Part shown: piece after piece, positions 18,688-27,658 of the stretch | Numbering within the stretch: position 1 is the stretch's first letter | How the letters are laid out: the number at the start of each line of letters is the position of its first letter | Origin: Verrucomicrobiia bacterium | GTDB taxonomy: Bacteria > Verrucomicrobiota > Verrucomicrobiia > Limisphaerales > JAEYXS01 | NCBI GenBank assembly: GCA_036405135.1 | Contig: DASWYF010000005.1 | Span: 1-59,065, forward strand | Length of the DNA stretch: 59,065 bases | Direction of reading: 5' to 3' | Notes under the pieces: generated by a model | What the model saw: the letters and a program-made list of their open reading frames with translations, nothing else | Databases searched by the model: none | What the model was told of the DNA's origin: nothing | Position numbers and translations under genes: made by a program

Positions 18688-18956
18688 AGCTATACTTTCA
18701 TTTGAATCACCGGCCATGCAACCATGCCGACGAGCGGCTGGTGTTGTTGTCAGAGGGCCGTTGCTTCATAGAGTTAAACGTCTGAAAGGGGAAAAAGTTC
18801 TCTTAAAAGTGAAATAATGAAAATCGGAGGGGGACATTCGCAACTTGCTGATGGGCATGGTTTTAGCTTGATCAATGTTTGGTGAGATTGGGTTGGGCAG
18901 ACGACTTTTAATATTCGGCCTGCTTGTAATGTGTTTGAAATCAATAAGTTAGACAA

Positions 18957-19487
18957 ATGAAGAGTTCATCGCCTGAGGTCAGGATTACTGTCCCGCCTAC
19001 TCAAAATGCGATTCATCTGCTGCGCACGGCGCAGCAGCATCATGTGAGCTTGAGCGCGATGGCGGATCAGAAGGCGAATATCATGATCGGTGTCTCGGCT
19101 TTGATCTTTTCGATGCTGCTGGGCTACACGCAGAAGGAGGGGTTGACGTTGCCGGTGCTGATCTTGTTTGTGTCCACCTTTGCGGCGGCGATCACGTCCA
19201 TCATGGCGGTGATGCCGGCAGTGAAGACGACGGACAGAGTGCAGTCGGGTGTGAATCCGCTTTTCTTTGGATCGTTCAGTGAGAAGTCGCCCGAGGAGTA
19301 TTGCGCGGAGATGGAGAAGATTTTGAAGAGTGATGATTCCATCTACACAGCGATGGCGATGGACATGTATTACTTGGGCGGGGTGTTGTATCGGAAGAAG
19401 TACAAATATCTCGCGTATAGTTACCGGATATTTTTAGTGGGGTTGGTGCTGGCGTTTGTGACGGGGTTGTTCACGCATTGGGAATAG
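18957..19487 (+). CDS. Pycsar-type membrane effector family (DUF5706/PycTM)
   Basis: 176 residues. The amphipathic start LLRTAQQHHVSLSAMADQKANIMIGV (about 22-47) is the hallmark of the family, followed by two helices (about 43-60 and 66-86), a soluble stretch with FFGSFSEKSPEEYCAEM and DDSIYTAMAMDMYYLGGVLYRKKYKYLAYSYRIFL (about 124-158), and a final helix. In Pycsar anti-phage systems such effectors form a membrane-damaging unit switched on by cCMP or cUMP from a neighbouring cyclase. No cyclase gene is present on either side here, so this is an orphan or a homologue with another role. Confidence 0.82.
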   Translation: MKSSSPEVRITVPPTQNAIHLLRTAQQHHVSLSAMADQKANIMIGVSALIFSMLLGYTQKEGLTLPVLILFVSTFAAAITSIMAVMPAVKTTDRVQSGVNPLFFGSFSEKSPEEYCAEMEKILKSDDSIYTAMAMDMYYLGGVLYRKKYKYLAYSYRIFLVGLVLAFVTGLFTHWE

Positions 19488-19600
19488 GCCGGTTGCACCG
19501 GCGGGCCAATATTGGGGAAAGGCGTTAATGTATTTGAAAACGCTGGGCTCGCTCACTCCTCACCCCGGCCCTCTCCTCGTTGAGAGGAGAGGGAGAACAT
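19488..19600. repeat. GCCGGT hairpin and CTC-type hairpin repeat
   Basis: GCCGGT-TGC-ACCGGC (19488-19502) with the tail GGGCC; related copies are at 23.3-23.4 kb and in reverse near 58.3 and 58.57 kb. The CTC-type hairpin at 19547-19599 nearly matches that at 12789-12846. No gene is present in this gap. Confidence 0.72.
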
Positions 19601-19630
19601 TTGGGTGCCTCAATGATTCCGTAACATTGA

Positions 19631-20416
19631 TCACTTCGCTGCAGTGGGGCGGCGGTAGATTTTGTGGATGGCGGCTTGGTCGGTGCATTTGATGAGGACT
19701 TCGTCGATGCATACGTGAGGGGGGCGGCTGGCGCACCAGACGAGGGTTTCGGCGATGTCTTCGGCGACCAATGGTTCGGTGCCTTCGTAAACTTTCTTGG
19801 CTTTTGCGGTGTCGCCGCTGAAGCGGACGAGGGCGAATTCGGTTTCGGCGATGCCGGGATCGATGCTGCCCACGCGGATGCCGGTGCCGTTGAGTTCGAG
19901 TCGCAAGGAGCGGGTGATGGAGAGCTCGGCAGCCTTGGCGCCACAGTAAGCTGAGCCGCCTTCATAGGCGACGCGTCCAGCGATGGAACCGATGTTCAGA
20001 ATGTAAGCGCCGTTGTGATGCGGCATAAGAGGAAGCACGGCGCGAGTCATGCGGAGGAGGCCGAGGACGTTGGCTTCCATCATAAATTCCCAATCGGCGT
20101 CTTTACCATCGGCGACGGTGTCGGCGCCTTTTGCACCACCGGCGTTGTTGATGAGGATGTCGATGTGTGGTGTGTGCGTCTTGGCCCACGCGATGAAGGT
20201 GTTCACGCTTTCGGTGCTGATGACATCAAGGGAATGGACGAGGGCATTGGGTGCGCCAGCTTTGCGGCATTCGGCGGCGACTTCTTCCAGGCGATCTAAA
20301 CGGCGGGCACCGAGGATGACGTTGCTGCCTTCAGCGGCGAAGGCGCGGGCGGTGGCGGCACCGAAGCCGCTGGAGGCACCGGTGATGATGACCCATTTGT
20401 AGGTGAGGCGTGACAT
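19631..20416 (-). CDS. SDR family NAD(P)-dependent oxidoreductase (YdfG-like)
   Basis: 261 residues, a classical short-chain dehydrogenase. Cofactor motif TGASSGFG at about 12-19, NNAGG at about 89-93, catalytic Ser in NIGSIAGR (about 143), and YCGAK (about 156-160) with the catalytic Tyr and Lys. GARRLDRLEEV after the second strand, with arginines, suggests NADP preference. It most resembles 3-hydroxy acid/serine dehydrogenases of the YdfG type. No operon partner is apparent. Confidence 0.92.
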   Translation of the reverse strand: MSRLTYKWVIITGASSGFGAATARAFAAEGSNVILGARRLDRLEEVAAECRKAGAPNALVHSLDVISTESVNTFIAWAKTHTPHIDILINNAGGAKGADTVADGKDADWEFMMEANVLGLLRMTRAVLPLMPHHNGAYILNIGSIAGRVAYEGGSAYCGAKAAELSITRSLRLELNGTGIRVGSIDPGIAETEFALVRFSGDTAKAKKVYEGTEPLVAEDIAETLVWCASRPPHVCIDEVLIKCTDQAAIHKIYRRPTAAK

Positions 20417-20616
20417 GGGGGAAGGGTAGAGGAATTTGGACAGGATTTACAAGATGGACAGGATCGAGGAATAATGTGTGATGCGTGGTTGGAAGGAGTT
20501 TCAAGTTTTCAGTGTTCAGTTTTCAGTCGGAAAAGTTTGAGCCTCGTTCCTCGGCTGAGGAGAGGCGGACGGGTGATTCCGCAAGCGGCACAGCCCTGCC
20601 ACGCTAGCGAGTCCAG

Positions 20617-21066
20617 CTACTGGAGCAGCTTGAGATCTACACCGGCGGTTTTCAGGGCTTTGAAAAAGTTAGTGCCGGGACCCATGTAATACTTTCTCTG
20701 GTAAACGTATTCTACGTTGGATGGATCATGTCCGTGCAGGATTTCCAAGCGGAGTGAATCCTGATTGGCCAAAGTAACGGTCATCCGGCCAGTCGGTGCG
20801 CATTTGTGCATGCCAACTTCCTGAGCGGGGCCCAAGGCTGCAAGGATGACTTCGCAAAGTTTTGGGTCTTGGATGGAGAAATTCGTCTGGTGCCGTGAGA
20901 ATGTCTGGAGGGAGATGACGACTGGCGCGCTGGTGGGGAAGCTGGGGGAAGGACCGATAATTTCGCGTGCCTGATGTTCCACACGTTTCTCACAGCCAAA
21001 GAGCAAGGTGCAGAGCAAGAGGGTGGCGATGAAAACAAGCCTTGGTTGATTGGGGGACACGCTCAT
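20617..21066 (-). CDS. Putative lipoprotein, unknown
   Basis: 149 residues. Signal peptide with lipobox LLFGC, so the lipidated residue would be Cys25. The mature part has no recognised domain: a beta-rich stretch (VVISLQTFSRHQTNFSI), then DPKLCEVILAALGPAQ, and a C-terminal YYMGPGTNFFKALKTAGVDLKLL. It stands alone between the SDR and the lipoprotein/pseudopilin pair. It is probably anchored in the inner or outer membrane. Confidence 0.72.
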   Translation of the reverse strand: MSVSPNQPRLVFIATLLLCTLLFGCEKRVEHQAREIIGPSPSFPTSAPVVISLQTFSRHQTNFSIQDPKLCEVILAALGPAQEVGMHKCAPTGRMTVTLANQDSLRLEILHGHDPSNVEYVYQRKYYMGPGTNFFKALKTAGVDLKLLQ

Positions 21067-21288
21067 TTGACAGGAGTATTGTTCAATCAGGTTGAAGGAG
21101 ACAAGTCTCGGACGGCGGATTAGCTTCTGATTGCGGTAATTCGCTCAAGAGAAATGGTTTTTTGTGGTCAGCTTTTCCAGTGGAGGCAAAAAATAGCCAT
21201 TAATTAGACTGAAATATCGAGGTATAGACGATGGCATGGGGGGTGCTAATTCCGGCGGGGGAGCGAAATGTTCCACCATATGTTGTAT

Positions 21289-21753
21289 ATGAAAACGTCC
21301 TACTCTGTTTTGCCGGGCGTTCTACTGATAAGCCTGAACATCGGATGCAGCAGTGAGCCGGAGGCTGCAACCGAACTGACACCTCCTCCGGTTCCTGTAA
21401 GTCTCGAAGTGGCCGTGGAAGCGTTGGTGAAACCGTCTTCCAACTCTGCGGCAACCATCACACCACCGGAGTTTTCTGGTGATACCTCCAATGCTGCTTC
21501 AGCAGCAAACACACGTATGGGCGGCCAAGAATTTGGCATCGCTCCCATCACGAATGAGAAGGGTGAGGTGGACCTCAATGCGCTGACGTCCGCACTGCAA
21601 TCGTACGTGGCGGACCGCATGGTGCCGGCCAACAGCATCAAGGATCTCAAGGTGCTGGTGGATGAGAAGTTTCTGGCGAGCCTGCCATCCCCGCCGCCCG
21701 GGATGAAGTATGTGTGGGATAGCCGGCTGCAGGTCACGTTGGCGGCGAATTAA
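21289..21753 (+). CDS. Pseudopilin-linked putative lipoprotein
   Basis: 154 residues from the ATG at 21289. Lipobox LNIGC gives Cys20 as the mature N-terminus. A Pro/Thr/Ala-rich spacer is followed by a compact C-terminal domain: [40 protein letters not shown], then [17 protein letters not shown]. This 'LP..PPG.KY..D' ending is seen in proteins that accompany type II secretion-like pseudopilins in this group. Its stop is 17 bp before the pseudopilin start, and the two are probably co-transcribed. The role is inferred only from that linkage. Confidence 0.75.
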   Translation: MKTSYSVLPGVLLISLNIGCSSEPEAATELTPPPVPVSLEVAVEALVKPSSNSAATITPPEFSGDTSNAASAANTRMGGQEFGIAPITNEKGEVDLNALTSALQSYVADRMVPANSIKDLKVLVDEKFLASLPSPPPGMKYVWDSRLQVTLAAN

Positions 21754-21770
21754 TAAACGGAGGAATGCTT

Positions 21771-22739
21771 ATGAAAATTTTCACTGGAATGAGTAAAGCA
21801 AGAACAGGAAGGGGAGATTGGACAAGCGGTGGCACCTGTCCCACTGCCATCACGGCGTTCACGTTGATCGAGCTGCTGGTGGTGATCACGATCATCGCGA
21901 TTCTGGCGGGGATGCTTTTACCAGCACTTGCGAAGGCGAAGATGAAGGCGAACTCGACGAAGTGTTTGAACAATCTCAAGCAAATCGGCGTGGGCGAGGC
22001 GATGTATGTGAGTGATAACAAGGAGAAGATCACGTACGCAGCCATGCGCGGTTTGAACACGGGCGGTGAATTCACATTCGATGATCTGATCAGCGATTAT
22101 GTGGGCGGTGCGCTCACGGATGCTGAGAAGATCGCGAACCAGACTCCGGCCAGGAATGTCGTGCGGGCATTTCGTTGTCCGGCAGACAAGGCGCCGCTGG
22201 CCTCATGGGTGACGAGCGGGACGCGGCGCACGTATGCGATGTCAGGTCATAACATGAGCACGACGGGGAAGGGGATGCATAACAACTGGCGCGTATCGCC
22301 GGTGGATAAAACGGGGTTGGGCCTTTACTGGGGACATAACAGTGCGGGGCCGGTGTCATCGACGTTCAACACGACGGATACGATTCCGCCGCGTAAGCAG
22401 GCCTTTGTGCTGACGGGGCATGTGATGGCACCGACGGAGACGTTTCTGGCGACGGAACGGATCAACATTGGAAACATCGCGGGGCATTACAGCTACCCGA
22501 AAATAGACAATGCGACGCAGCATCATGAGATCGGCACAACGAATAACGTGCGCGATTTCAGCTACAATGACATCGGCACGTATACATATAACGATCCGAA
22601 GTCGCATCACGGTGGGAGCTACAATTACGTGTTCGTGGACGGGCATGTGGAGCAGCTCGATCCGGCGATGACGCTCGGTGCGACGAACGCGGATTTCTCG
22701 CTGCAGACGGGGATGTGGACGTTATTCACGAAGGATTGA
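21771..22739 (+). CDS. Prepilin-type N-terminal domain protein, H-X9-DG type
   Basis: 322 residues from the ATG at 21771, which lies 7 bp after GGAGG; the ATG at 21765 is too close. A long leader peptide of 29 residues is cut before [10 protein letters not shown], with Ala at -1 instead of the usual Gly and Glu at +5. Then comes the hydrophobic helix, [27 protein letters not shown] and a C-terminal [16 protein letters not shown] motif of the H-X9-DG class. Many paralogues occur per genome in PVC bacteria; they are thought to be secreted or surface pseudopilins. It is followed by a strong terminator. Confidence 0.92.
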   Translation: MKIFTGMSKARTGRGDWTSGGTCPTAITAFTLIELLVVITIIAILAGMLLPALAKAKMKANSTKCLNNLKQIGVGEAMYVSDNKEKITYAAMRGLNTGGEFTFDDLISDYVGGALTDAEKIANQTPARNVVRAFRCPADKAPLASWVTSGTRRTYAMSGHNMSTTGKGMHNNWRVSPVDKTGLGLYWGHNSAGPVSSTFNTTDTIPPRKQAFVLTGHVMAPTETFLATERINIGNIAGHYSYPKIDNATQHHEIGTTNNVRDFSYNDIGTYTYNDPKSHHGGSYNYVFVDGHVEQLDPAMTLGATNADFSLQTGMWTLFTKD

Positions 22740-22802
22740 GACATTTTTGTCAGTGATAGAGATAGGTAGATAGGTTGGTTCGTTGTTGTTTGTTTGGTTC
22801 AG

Positions 22803-22841
22803 AGAACGCCCGGTCTGTTTAGGCCGGGCGTTCTTTTTTTT
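22803..22841 (+). terminator. Rho-independent terminator after pseudopilin gene
   Basis: Perfect 11-bp stem AGAACGCCCGG (22803-22813) / CCGGGCGTTCT (22824-22834), 10-base loop, then a run of T. Confidence 0.92.
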
Positions 22842-23163
22842 GGGGGGTAAACCACAGAATACGTGGAATACTCGGAAAGGGGAGAAGACACGGATTTCAC
22901 GGATTGGCACGAATTGGGGAATGGATACGTGTCTCTGGTCTAAGGTCTCACGTTTCAGGTCGGGGAAGGTGGACGCGAATTTCGCTAATTGTCGCGAATT
23001 CGTGGAGGGGGAATTCAGATTTCGGAGGGGTTTTGGGTTTAAAGCATTCATTTTCAATTGGTTAGGAGGGTTTGAAATATTTTTAGAAAAGGGGAGGCAT
23101 GGACAGCCAATGTCCTACCCCTCTCTGCATACTGATCGCAGAAAAGTAAAAGAAAGGTTCAGT
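22842..23163. repeat. Repeat-rich gap without a convincing gene
   Basis: Holds an AAACCACAGAATACGTGGAA / ACACGGATTTCACGGATTGG word (22849-22915) similar to 42.63 kb, and a word with CGCGAATTTCGCTAATTGTC (22975 on). A frame starting at 22783 runs through these words and is not a gene as a whole. Confidence 0.6.
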
Positions 23164-23367
23164 ATGAAGCTGACGGAACAGAGCGAGTTGAAGTTGGAAA
23201 CGTGGTGCAGGCCGGTGAGTCGCCGGTATCGGAAGATCAGCCAGGCCAGTTGGTGGTTTGGGCAGATGCGGAGGGCCGTCGAGCAATCTTGTCCCGCGGG
23301 AATGAAGAATGAGGAGGGGAAACATCGAACACCGGTTGCACCGGTTGGCCTATGCATCGAACTTTGA
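23164..23367 (+). CDS. Possible small basic protein, unknown
   Basis: 67 residues, starting 6 bp after AAAGAAAGG. Composition looks gene-like at the front (KLTEQSELKLETWC, then RYRKISQASWWFGQMRRAV with an amphipathic Trp-Trp-Phe patch). The C-terminal third is encoded by interspersed repeat DNA (AACATCGAAC and GCACCGG words). I cannot name a family; it may be a small regulatory or DNA-binding peptide, or a remnant cut short by repeat insertion. Confidence 0.4.
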   Translation: MKLTEQSELKLETWCRPVSRRYRKISQASWWFGQMRRAVEQSCPAGMKNEEGKHRTPVAPVGLCIEL

Positions 23368-23560
23368 ACATCGAGAGGGGGGCCGGTTGCACCGGCGGGC
23401 CTATAAGGGAAAAGGGGAACATCGAATATATAGAGTGGGGACAAGGGGGAGGTTAGTGGCGGAGGGGGCCGCCAAGATGGGACTGCCGGCTGGAATCCGG
23501 CAGCACGTTGGGCGAGGACGACGACGAGAAGGAGGACGATTACGAATACAGGAGGGACAA
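23318..23560. repeat. Nested repeat cluster
   Basis: AACATCGAAC words (23320, 23365, 23414) alternate with CCGGTTGCACCGG hairpins (about 23330-23345 and 23383-23400). A GACGACGACGAGAAGG...GACGATTACGAATAC word (23515-23548) follows and is shared with 5.03 kb and, reversed, 58.48 kb. Confidence 0.7.
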
Positions 23561-23628
23561 AATATATGGGATTCTTGGGAGAGGGGTTTCCTTGCGGGCG
23601 GGAGGGGGGATGGATTAAGGTGCGGGGT

Positions 23629-24954
23629 ATGACCATGTTTCGTCGCACTTGCAGTCTGATGCTCGCCGCTATGACGACCGCGTTTGTCTTTTCTTCGGAG
23701 GAGGCTGAGGCGCAGCCCGCCGGTTTCAATTATGATGAGGCCAAGGTGGGTAACTACACTTTGCCTGACCCGTTGGTGAAAGACGATGGCACGGTGATCA
23801 CGAAGCGGAAGGAGTGGGAGCAGGAGCGGCGGCTGGAGATTTTGCGGATATTCGAGGAGCAAGTGTATGGTCGCATGCCCGCCGCGCCGAAGTTCTTCCG
23901 CTATGAGTTTCGCGGGGTGGACAAGGCGGCGTTCAGCGGATTAGCGACGCGGAAGGAAGTGACGATTCATCTGACGGACAAGAAGAACGGGCCGACGATT
24001 GATCTGCTCTTGTATGTGCCGAACCAGCGTCGTGCGAGTGGTGCGCCGGTGTTTGTGGAGTTGAGCTTTTACGGGAATCATTCAATCACGGCTGACCCAG
24101 GGGTCGCGATCTCGACGAAATGGATGCGAGACAACAAGGAGTTCGGCATCGTGAAGAATCACGCGACGGAAGCATCGCGCGGCAAGCAGGCGAGCCGCTG
24201 GCCGTTGGAAGCGATCTTGGAACGCGGGTATGCGGTGGCGACGGCTTATTACGGTGACTTGGAACCAGATCATCCAGAAGGCTGGAAGGATGGCATCCGT
24301 GGGGCACTGCATCCGCAGGGGAAAGATTTCAAGCCAGATGATTGGGGTGCGATCGGTGCGTGGGCGTGGGGTCTGAGCCGCATGGCGGATTATCTGGAGA
24401 AGGATGCGGACATCAACGCGAAGGAGATGATCGTGAAGGGGCATTCACGCTTGGGCAAAGCGGCGCTTTGGGCCGGAGCGACGGATGAGCGGTTTGCGAT
24501 CACGATCTCGAACAACTCGGGTTGCGGCGGAGCGGCGTTGAGCCGACGGAACTTTGGCGAGACGGTGGCGCGGATCAACAAGTCGTTCCCGCACTGGTTC
24601 TGCGATAATTACGAGAAGTATAATGACAAGGAGGGCGAGTGCCCGGTGGATCAGCATGAGTTGATCGCGTTGATGGCGCCGCGTCCGGTCTACATCGCGA
24701 GTGCGGTGGAGGATACTTGGGCGGACCCGAAGGGTGAGTTCCTGGCGGGCGTGCATGCGGAGCCGGTTTACAAACTGTTCAAGAAAACGGGTCTTGGCGT
24801 GACGGAGATGCCGGAGGTGAACCAGCCGGTGGGAGATTTCATCGGCTACCACATCCGCACGGGCAAGCATGATGTGTTGGAGTATGATTGGGAGCAGTAT
24901 ATGAATTTTGCGGACCGGCACTTCGGTCGCAAGATGAAGACGAAGCAGGAATGA
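23629..24954 (+). CDS. CE15-like glucuronoyl esterase, secreted
   Basis: 441 residues from the ATG at 23629 (ATG 23635 is also possible). A signal peptide runs to about residue 30. The alpha/beta-hydrolase has the nucleophile motif GHSRLGK, Ser at about 273, the conserved CE15 form GxSRxGK, and a histidine in [16 protein letters not shown] at about 414. Members cut the ester bond between glucuronoxylan and lignin, or act on related uronate esters. It is followed within a few bases by the cytochrome/DUF1549 gene, suggesting a shared operon. A second esterase substrate is possible, as marine and soil bacterial CE15 enzymes vary. Confidence 0.88.
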   Translation: MTMFRRTCSLMLAAMTTAFVFSSEEAEAQPAGFNYDEAKVGNYTLPDPLVKDDGTVITKRKEWEQERRLEILRIFEEQVYGRMPAAPKFFRYEFRGVDKAAFSGLATRKEVTIHLTDKKNGPTIDLLLYVPNQRRASGAPVFVELSFYGNHSITADPGVAISTKWMRDNKEFGIVKNHATEASRGKQASRWPLEAILERGYAVATAYYGDLEPDHPEGWKDGIRGALHPQGKDFKPDDWGAIGAWAWGLSRMADYLEKDADINAKEMIVKGHSRLGKAALWAGATDERFAITISNNSGCGGAALSRRNFGETVARINKSFPHWFCDNYEKYNDKEGECPVDQHELIALMAPRPVYIASAVEDTWADPKGEFLAGVHAEPVYKLFKKTGLGVTEMPEVNQPVGDFIGYHIRTGKHDVLEYDWEQYMNFADRHFGRKMKTKQE

Positions 24955-24958
24955 TTTG

Positions 24959-27652
24959 ATGACCGAAGAGCGCAACAACGAACACACAGTGAATCGCAGG
25001 AGCAGGGGCGTAAGAGTCGTTTGCGGGCTGGTGGGGTTGTTGGCGTGGGGGCTGGGGGTGGTGCGAGCTGCGGAGGCAGACAAGGTGCATCCGATCGCGA
25101 TCCAGCCGATCGACAGTGCGGCAGCGGCAAAGGTGAGTTACGTGCGGGATATCAAACCGCTGATGGCTGCCTATTGCGTGGAGTGTCACGGCACGACGGA
25201 GCCGGAGGGAGCATATCAGGTCGGCTCGGTGGCGGACCTGCTCAAACCCGGCAAGAAAAACGGACCGGGTGTGATTCCCGGCAAGCCGGATGAGAGTCCG
25301 GTGGTGAAATACATCCGTGGTGAGTTCAAGCCGCAGATGCCGAAGGGGAGTCCGCCCGTTACCGCTGAAGGATTGCATCTTTTGCGGCAGTGGATCGCGG
25401 CAGGAGCGAAAGATGATACGGCCACGTATCAGGTGGCGAACGACAAGGGCGCGTGGGAGGTGTTTGATCCGCACAAGCATGAGACGATCGCGAAGGCGCG
25501 GCTCTCGCCCGATGAGATGATAGCTTTGCTGGACGATGCGACGGATGGGGAGAGCAGATTTGTGGCGCGGAGAAAGTGGCGGATGACGCAGTTGCCTTCT
25601 GCACCGATACCGCCGATCGTTTCCGGGCCGGTCTTCAACGCGATAGACAAATTCATCATCGCCGGATGGCAGCAGGCGAAGTTGCCAGAGGCACAGCAAG
25701 CTCCCGCGGTGACGGATGATGTGGCTTTTCTGAGGCGCGTGTATCTGGATGTGATCGGCGTGGTGCCGACAGTGAATGAGGCGAGGGAATTCCTGACAGA
25801 CCAGCGGGTGGATAAACGGCAACGGCTGGTGAGCAAACTTTTGGCGCAAGATGCGGGGTATGCGTATCACTGGACCACGTTCTGGGAGGATTTGCTGGCG
25901 AGCGCTGATACGAACATCCGAGGGGGGATTTTGACACGTGGCAATTATCGTTCGTGGATACAGGCGCGGCTCTTTGCGAACAAACCTTATGATGTGATGG
26001 TGGCGGAGTTGATGGATGCCAGTTTGCCGGGGTACCGCAGGGCGGTGGAGCAACGGTCTTTTGATGACACGTTCGAGGTGGGTTATATCCGCAACGAGAG
26101 TCCCACGATCACGCTGGAAACGGCGGCGAACGTGGGGCAGGTCTTTCTGGGGACGAATATGAAGTGTGCGAGCTGTCACAGCCACTTCGAGAATCCGGAA
26201 TGGCCGCAGGCGAAGTTTCTGGCGTTCGCGAGCGCGTTCAGCAAACGGGATCTGGAACTGGTGAGGTGCGAGAAACGCACGGGTGAATTCATCCCGGCGG
26301 CGTTTCCATTCGAGATACCGAATGCACCCAAACAATTGCCAACGGACGAAAAAGAGCGGTTGCACCGGGTGGCACAACTGTTGACGGATCCATTGAATCC
26401 GCGTTTTGCGCAGGCGATGGTGAACCGTTTGTGGAAGCGGTGTTTCGGGCTGGGGCTGGTGGAGCCGGTGGATGAATTTCGCAGCGACCGGCAGGCGAGT
26501 CACCCGGAATTGCTGGAATGGCTGGCTCAAGAGCTTATCCGTTCCGGATATGATACGAAACATGTTTTGCAGCTGATCCTGACGAGCCGGACCTATCAGC
26601 TCGCGTATGATGCACGGCTGGTGGACAAGTTTGATGCGGTGCAGCCGACGGCTCCGCGTCACTTCCGTTCGCCGCAGTTGCGACGAATGAGTGCGGAGCA
26701 ACTCTTGGACAGCCTGAGCGTGGTTGGAGCACAACAGGATCTGGGGGCGCGGCGCACGCTTTTCCGGACGACGGCGACGACATTCACACAGGCACTGGGG
26801 CGGCCTGCTTCGCGCTCGGAGATCATCACCACGCGTTCGGAGGAGCTCGCGGTCCTGCAGTTTTTGGAGATGTTGAATGGCTGGGAATACCAGTCCTTCA
26901 TCTACCGGGCGCCGGTGTTGGACCTGCTGAGTGGCGAGCGGGATGCAGGGACAGCGGCGGAGGCGTTGTATCTGGCGGCATTGAACCGATTGCCGTCGGT
27001 GGCGGAGCGCCAGATAGCCCAGCAGCATCTGCAACCATTACTGGGAAGAACCAATGCGGCACCAAGAGGCACTGAGGAAGTGCTGCTGGTGGAGGAGATG
27101 TTGCCGGATATCTTCAGGGAACTGAAAGGCAAGGACGGCACCAACTGGAATTGGGGGACAAAGGAGATCCAACCCGTGATGGAGGGCAAGGCGTCTTTGC
27201 GTTCGCAGAGCAGCGAGAGGCTGGTGTGGCAGGGGTTTTCGATACCGGCGGGGATGGTGATCATCCATGTGGGGGAAAGTCTTTTTGCGCACGTGCATCC
27301 CGATCCCAAAAATCCGCCCAAATCCGTCTGGTTGAGAGTGGCGCAAGACGATGTGGAGTATGAGATCATGTGGAGTGATGAGCCCTTGGTCAGAACGACG
27401 GATCCATTGCGAGTGCAAATCTATGGAGGACCTTTGCCCAAGCCGGGTACGTGGACCCGTGTGGAGACGACTTTCAAGAAACTTCAGATGCTCAATGGGC
27501 CGGTCAAGAGCATCAGCTACGGCGTTGTGGGCGGGACGGCTTATTGGGACAATAGCGGGCTGGTGCGCAGTGAGCGGGCGTCTGTCATCCAGCCTTTTGG
27601 TGATGTCCTGTGGGCGTTGCTGACCAGCCCTGAGTTTCAATTCATCCGGTAA
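24959..27652 (+). CDS. Planctomycete-type cytochrome c / DUF1549 / DUF1553 protein
   Basis: 897 residues from the ATG at 24959, 8 bp after AGGA; a TTG at 24956 is also possible. Order: signal helix (about 21-37); a haem c-binding PSCyt1 domain with CVECHG at about 73-78; DUF1549 (PSCyt2; VAFLRRVYLDVIGVVPTVNEAREFL at about 257-281) ending in a second CASCH motif near 402; DUF1553 (PSD1; NPRFAQAMVNRLWKRCFGLGLVEPVDEFR and the C-terminal ALLTSPEFQFIR). Exported electron-transfer protein of unknown reaction, nearly always paired with a DUF1501 protein, as here 6 bp downstream. An extra segment of about 130 residues near 690-840 has a beta-sandwich look. Confidence 0.94.
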   Translation: MTEERNNEHTVNRRSRGVRVVCGLVGLLAWGLGVVRAAEADKVHPIAIQPIDSAAAAKVSYVRDIKPLMAAYCVECHGTTEPEGAYQVGSVADLLKPGKKNGPGVIPGKPDESPVVKYIRGEFKPQMPKGSPPVTAEGLHLLRQWIAAGAKDDTATYQVANDKGAWEVFDPHKHETIAKARLSPDEMIALLDDATDGESRFVARRKWRMTQLPSAPIPPIVSGPVFNAIDKFIIAGWQQAKLPEAQQAPAVTDDVAFLRRVYLDVIGVVPTVNEAREFLTDQRVDKRQRLVSKLLAQDAGYAYHWTTFWEDLLASADTNIRGGILTRGNYRSWIQARLFANKPYDVMVAELMDASLPGYRRAVEQRSFDDTFEVGYIRNESPTITLETAANVGQVFLGTNMKCASCHSHFENPEWPQAKFLAFASAFSKRDLELVRCEKRTGEFIPAAFPFEIPNAPKQLPTDEKERLHRVAQLLTDPLNPRFAQAMVNRLWKRCFGLGLVEPVDEFRSDRQASHPELLEWLAQELIRSGYDTKHVLQLILTSRTYQLAYDARLVDKFDAVQPTAPRHFRSPQLRRMSAEQLLDSLSVVGAQQDLGARRTLFRTTATTFTQALGRPASRSEIITTRSEELAVLQFLEMLNGWEYQSFIYRAPVLDLLSGERDAGTAAEALYLAALNRLPSVAERQIAQQHLQPLLGRTNAAPRGTEEVLLVEEMLPDIFRELKGKDGTNWNWGTKEIQPVMEGKASLRSQSSERLVWQGFSIPAGMVIIHVGESLFAHVHPDPKNPPKSVWLRVAQDDVEYEIMWSDEPLVRTTDPLRVQIYGGPLPKPGTWTRVETTFKKLQMLNGPVKSISYGVVGGTAYWDNSGLVRSERASVIQPFGDVLWALLTSPEFQFIR

Positions 27653-27658
27653 TAAGAG

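Noticed and set aside
22783..23367. 194-residue frame read from 22783
   Set aside because: Runs through the terminator of the pseudopilin gene and through repeat words; only the last 67 residues are considered.
24839..27034. 731-residue open frame on the minus strand
   Set aside because: Arg/His-rich shadow of the DUF1549/DUF1553 gene, caused by its codon bias.
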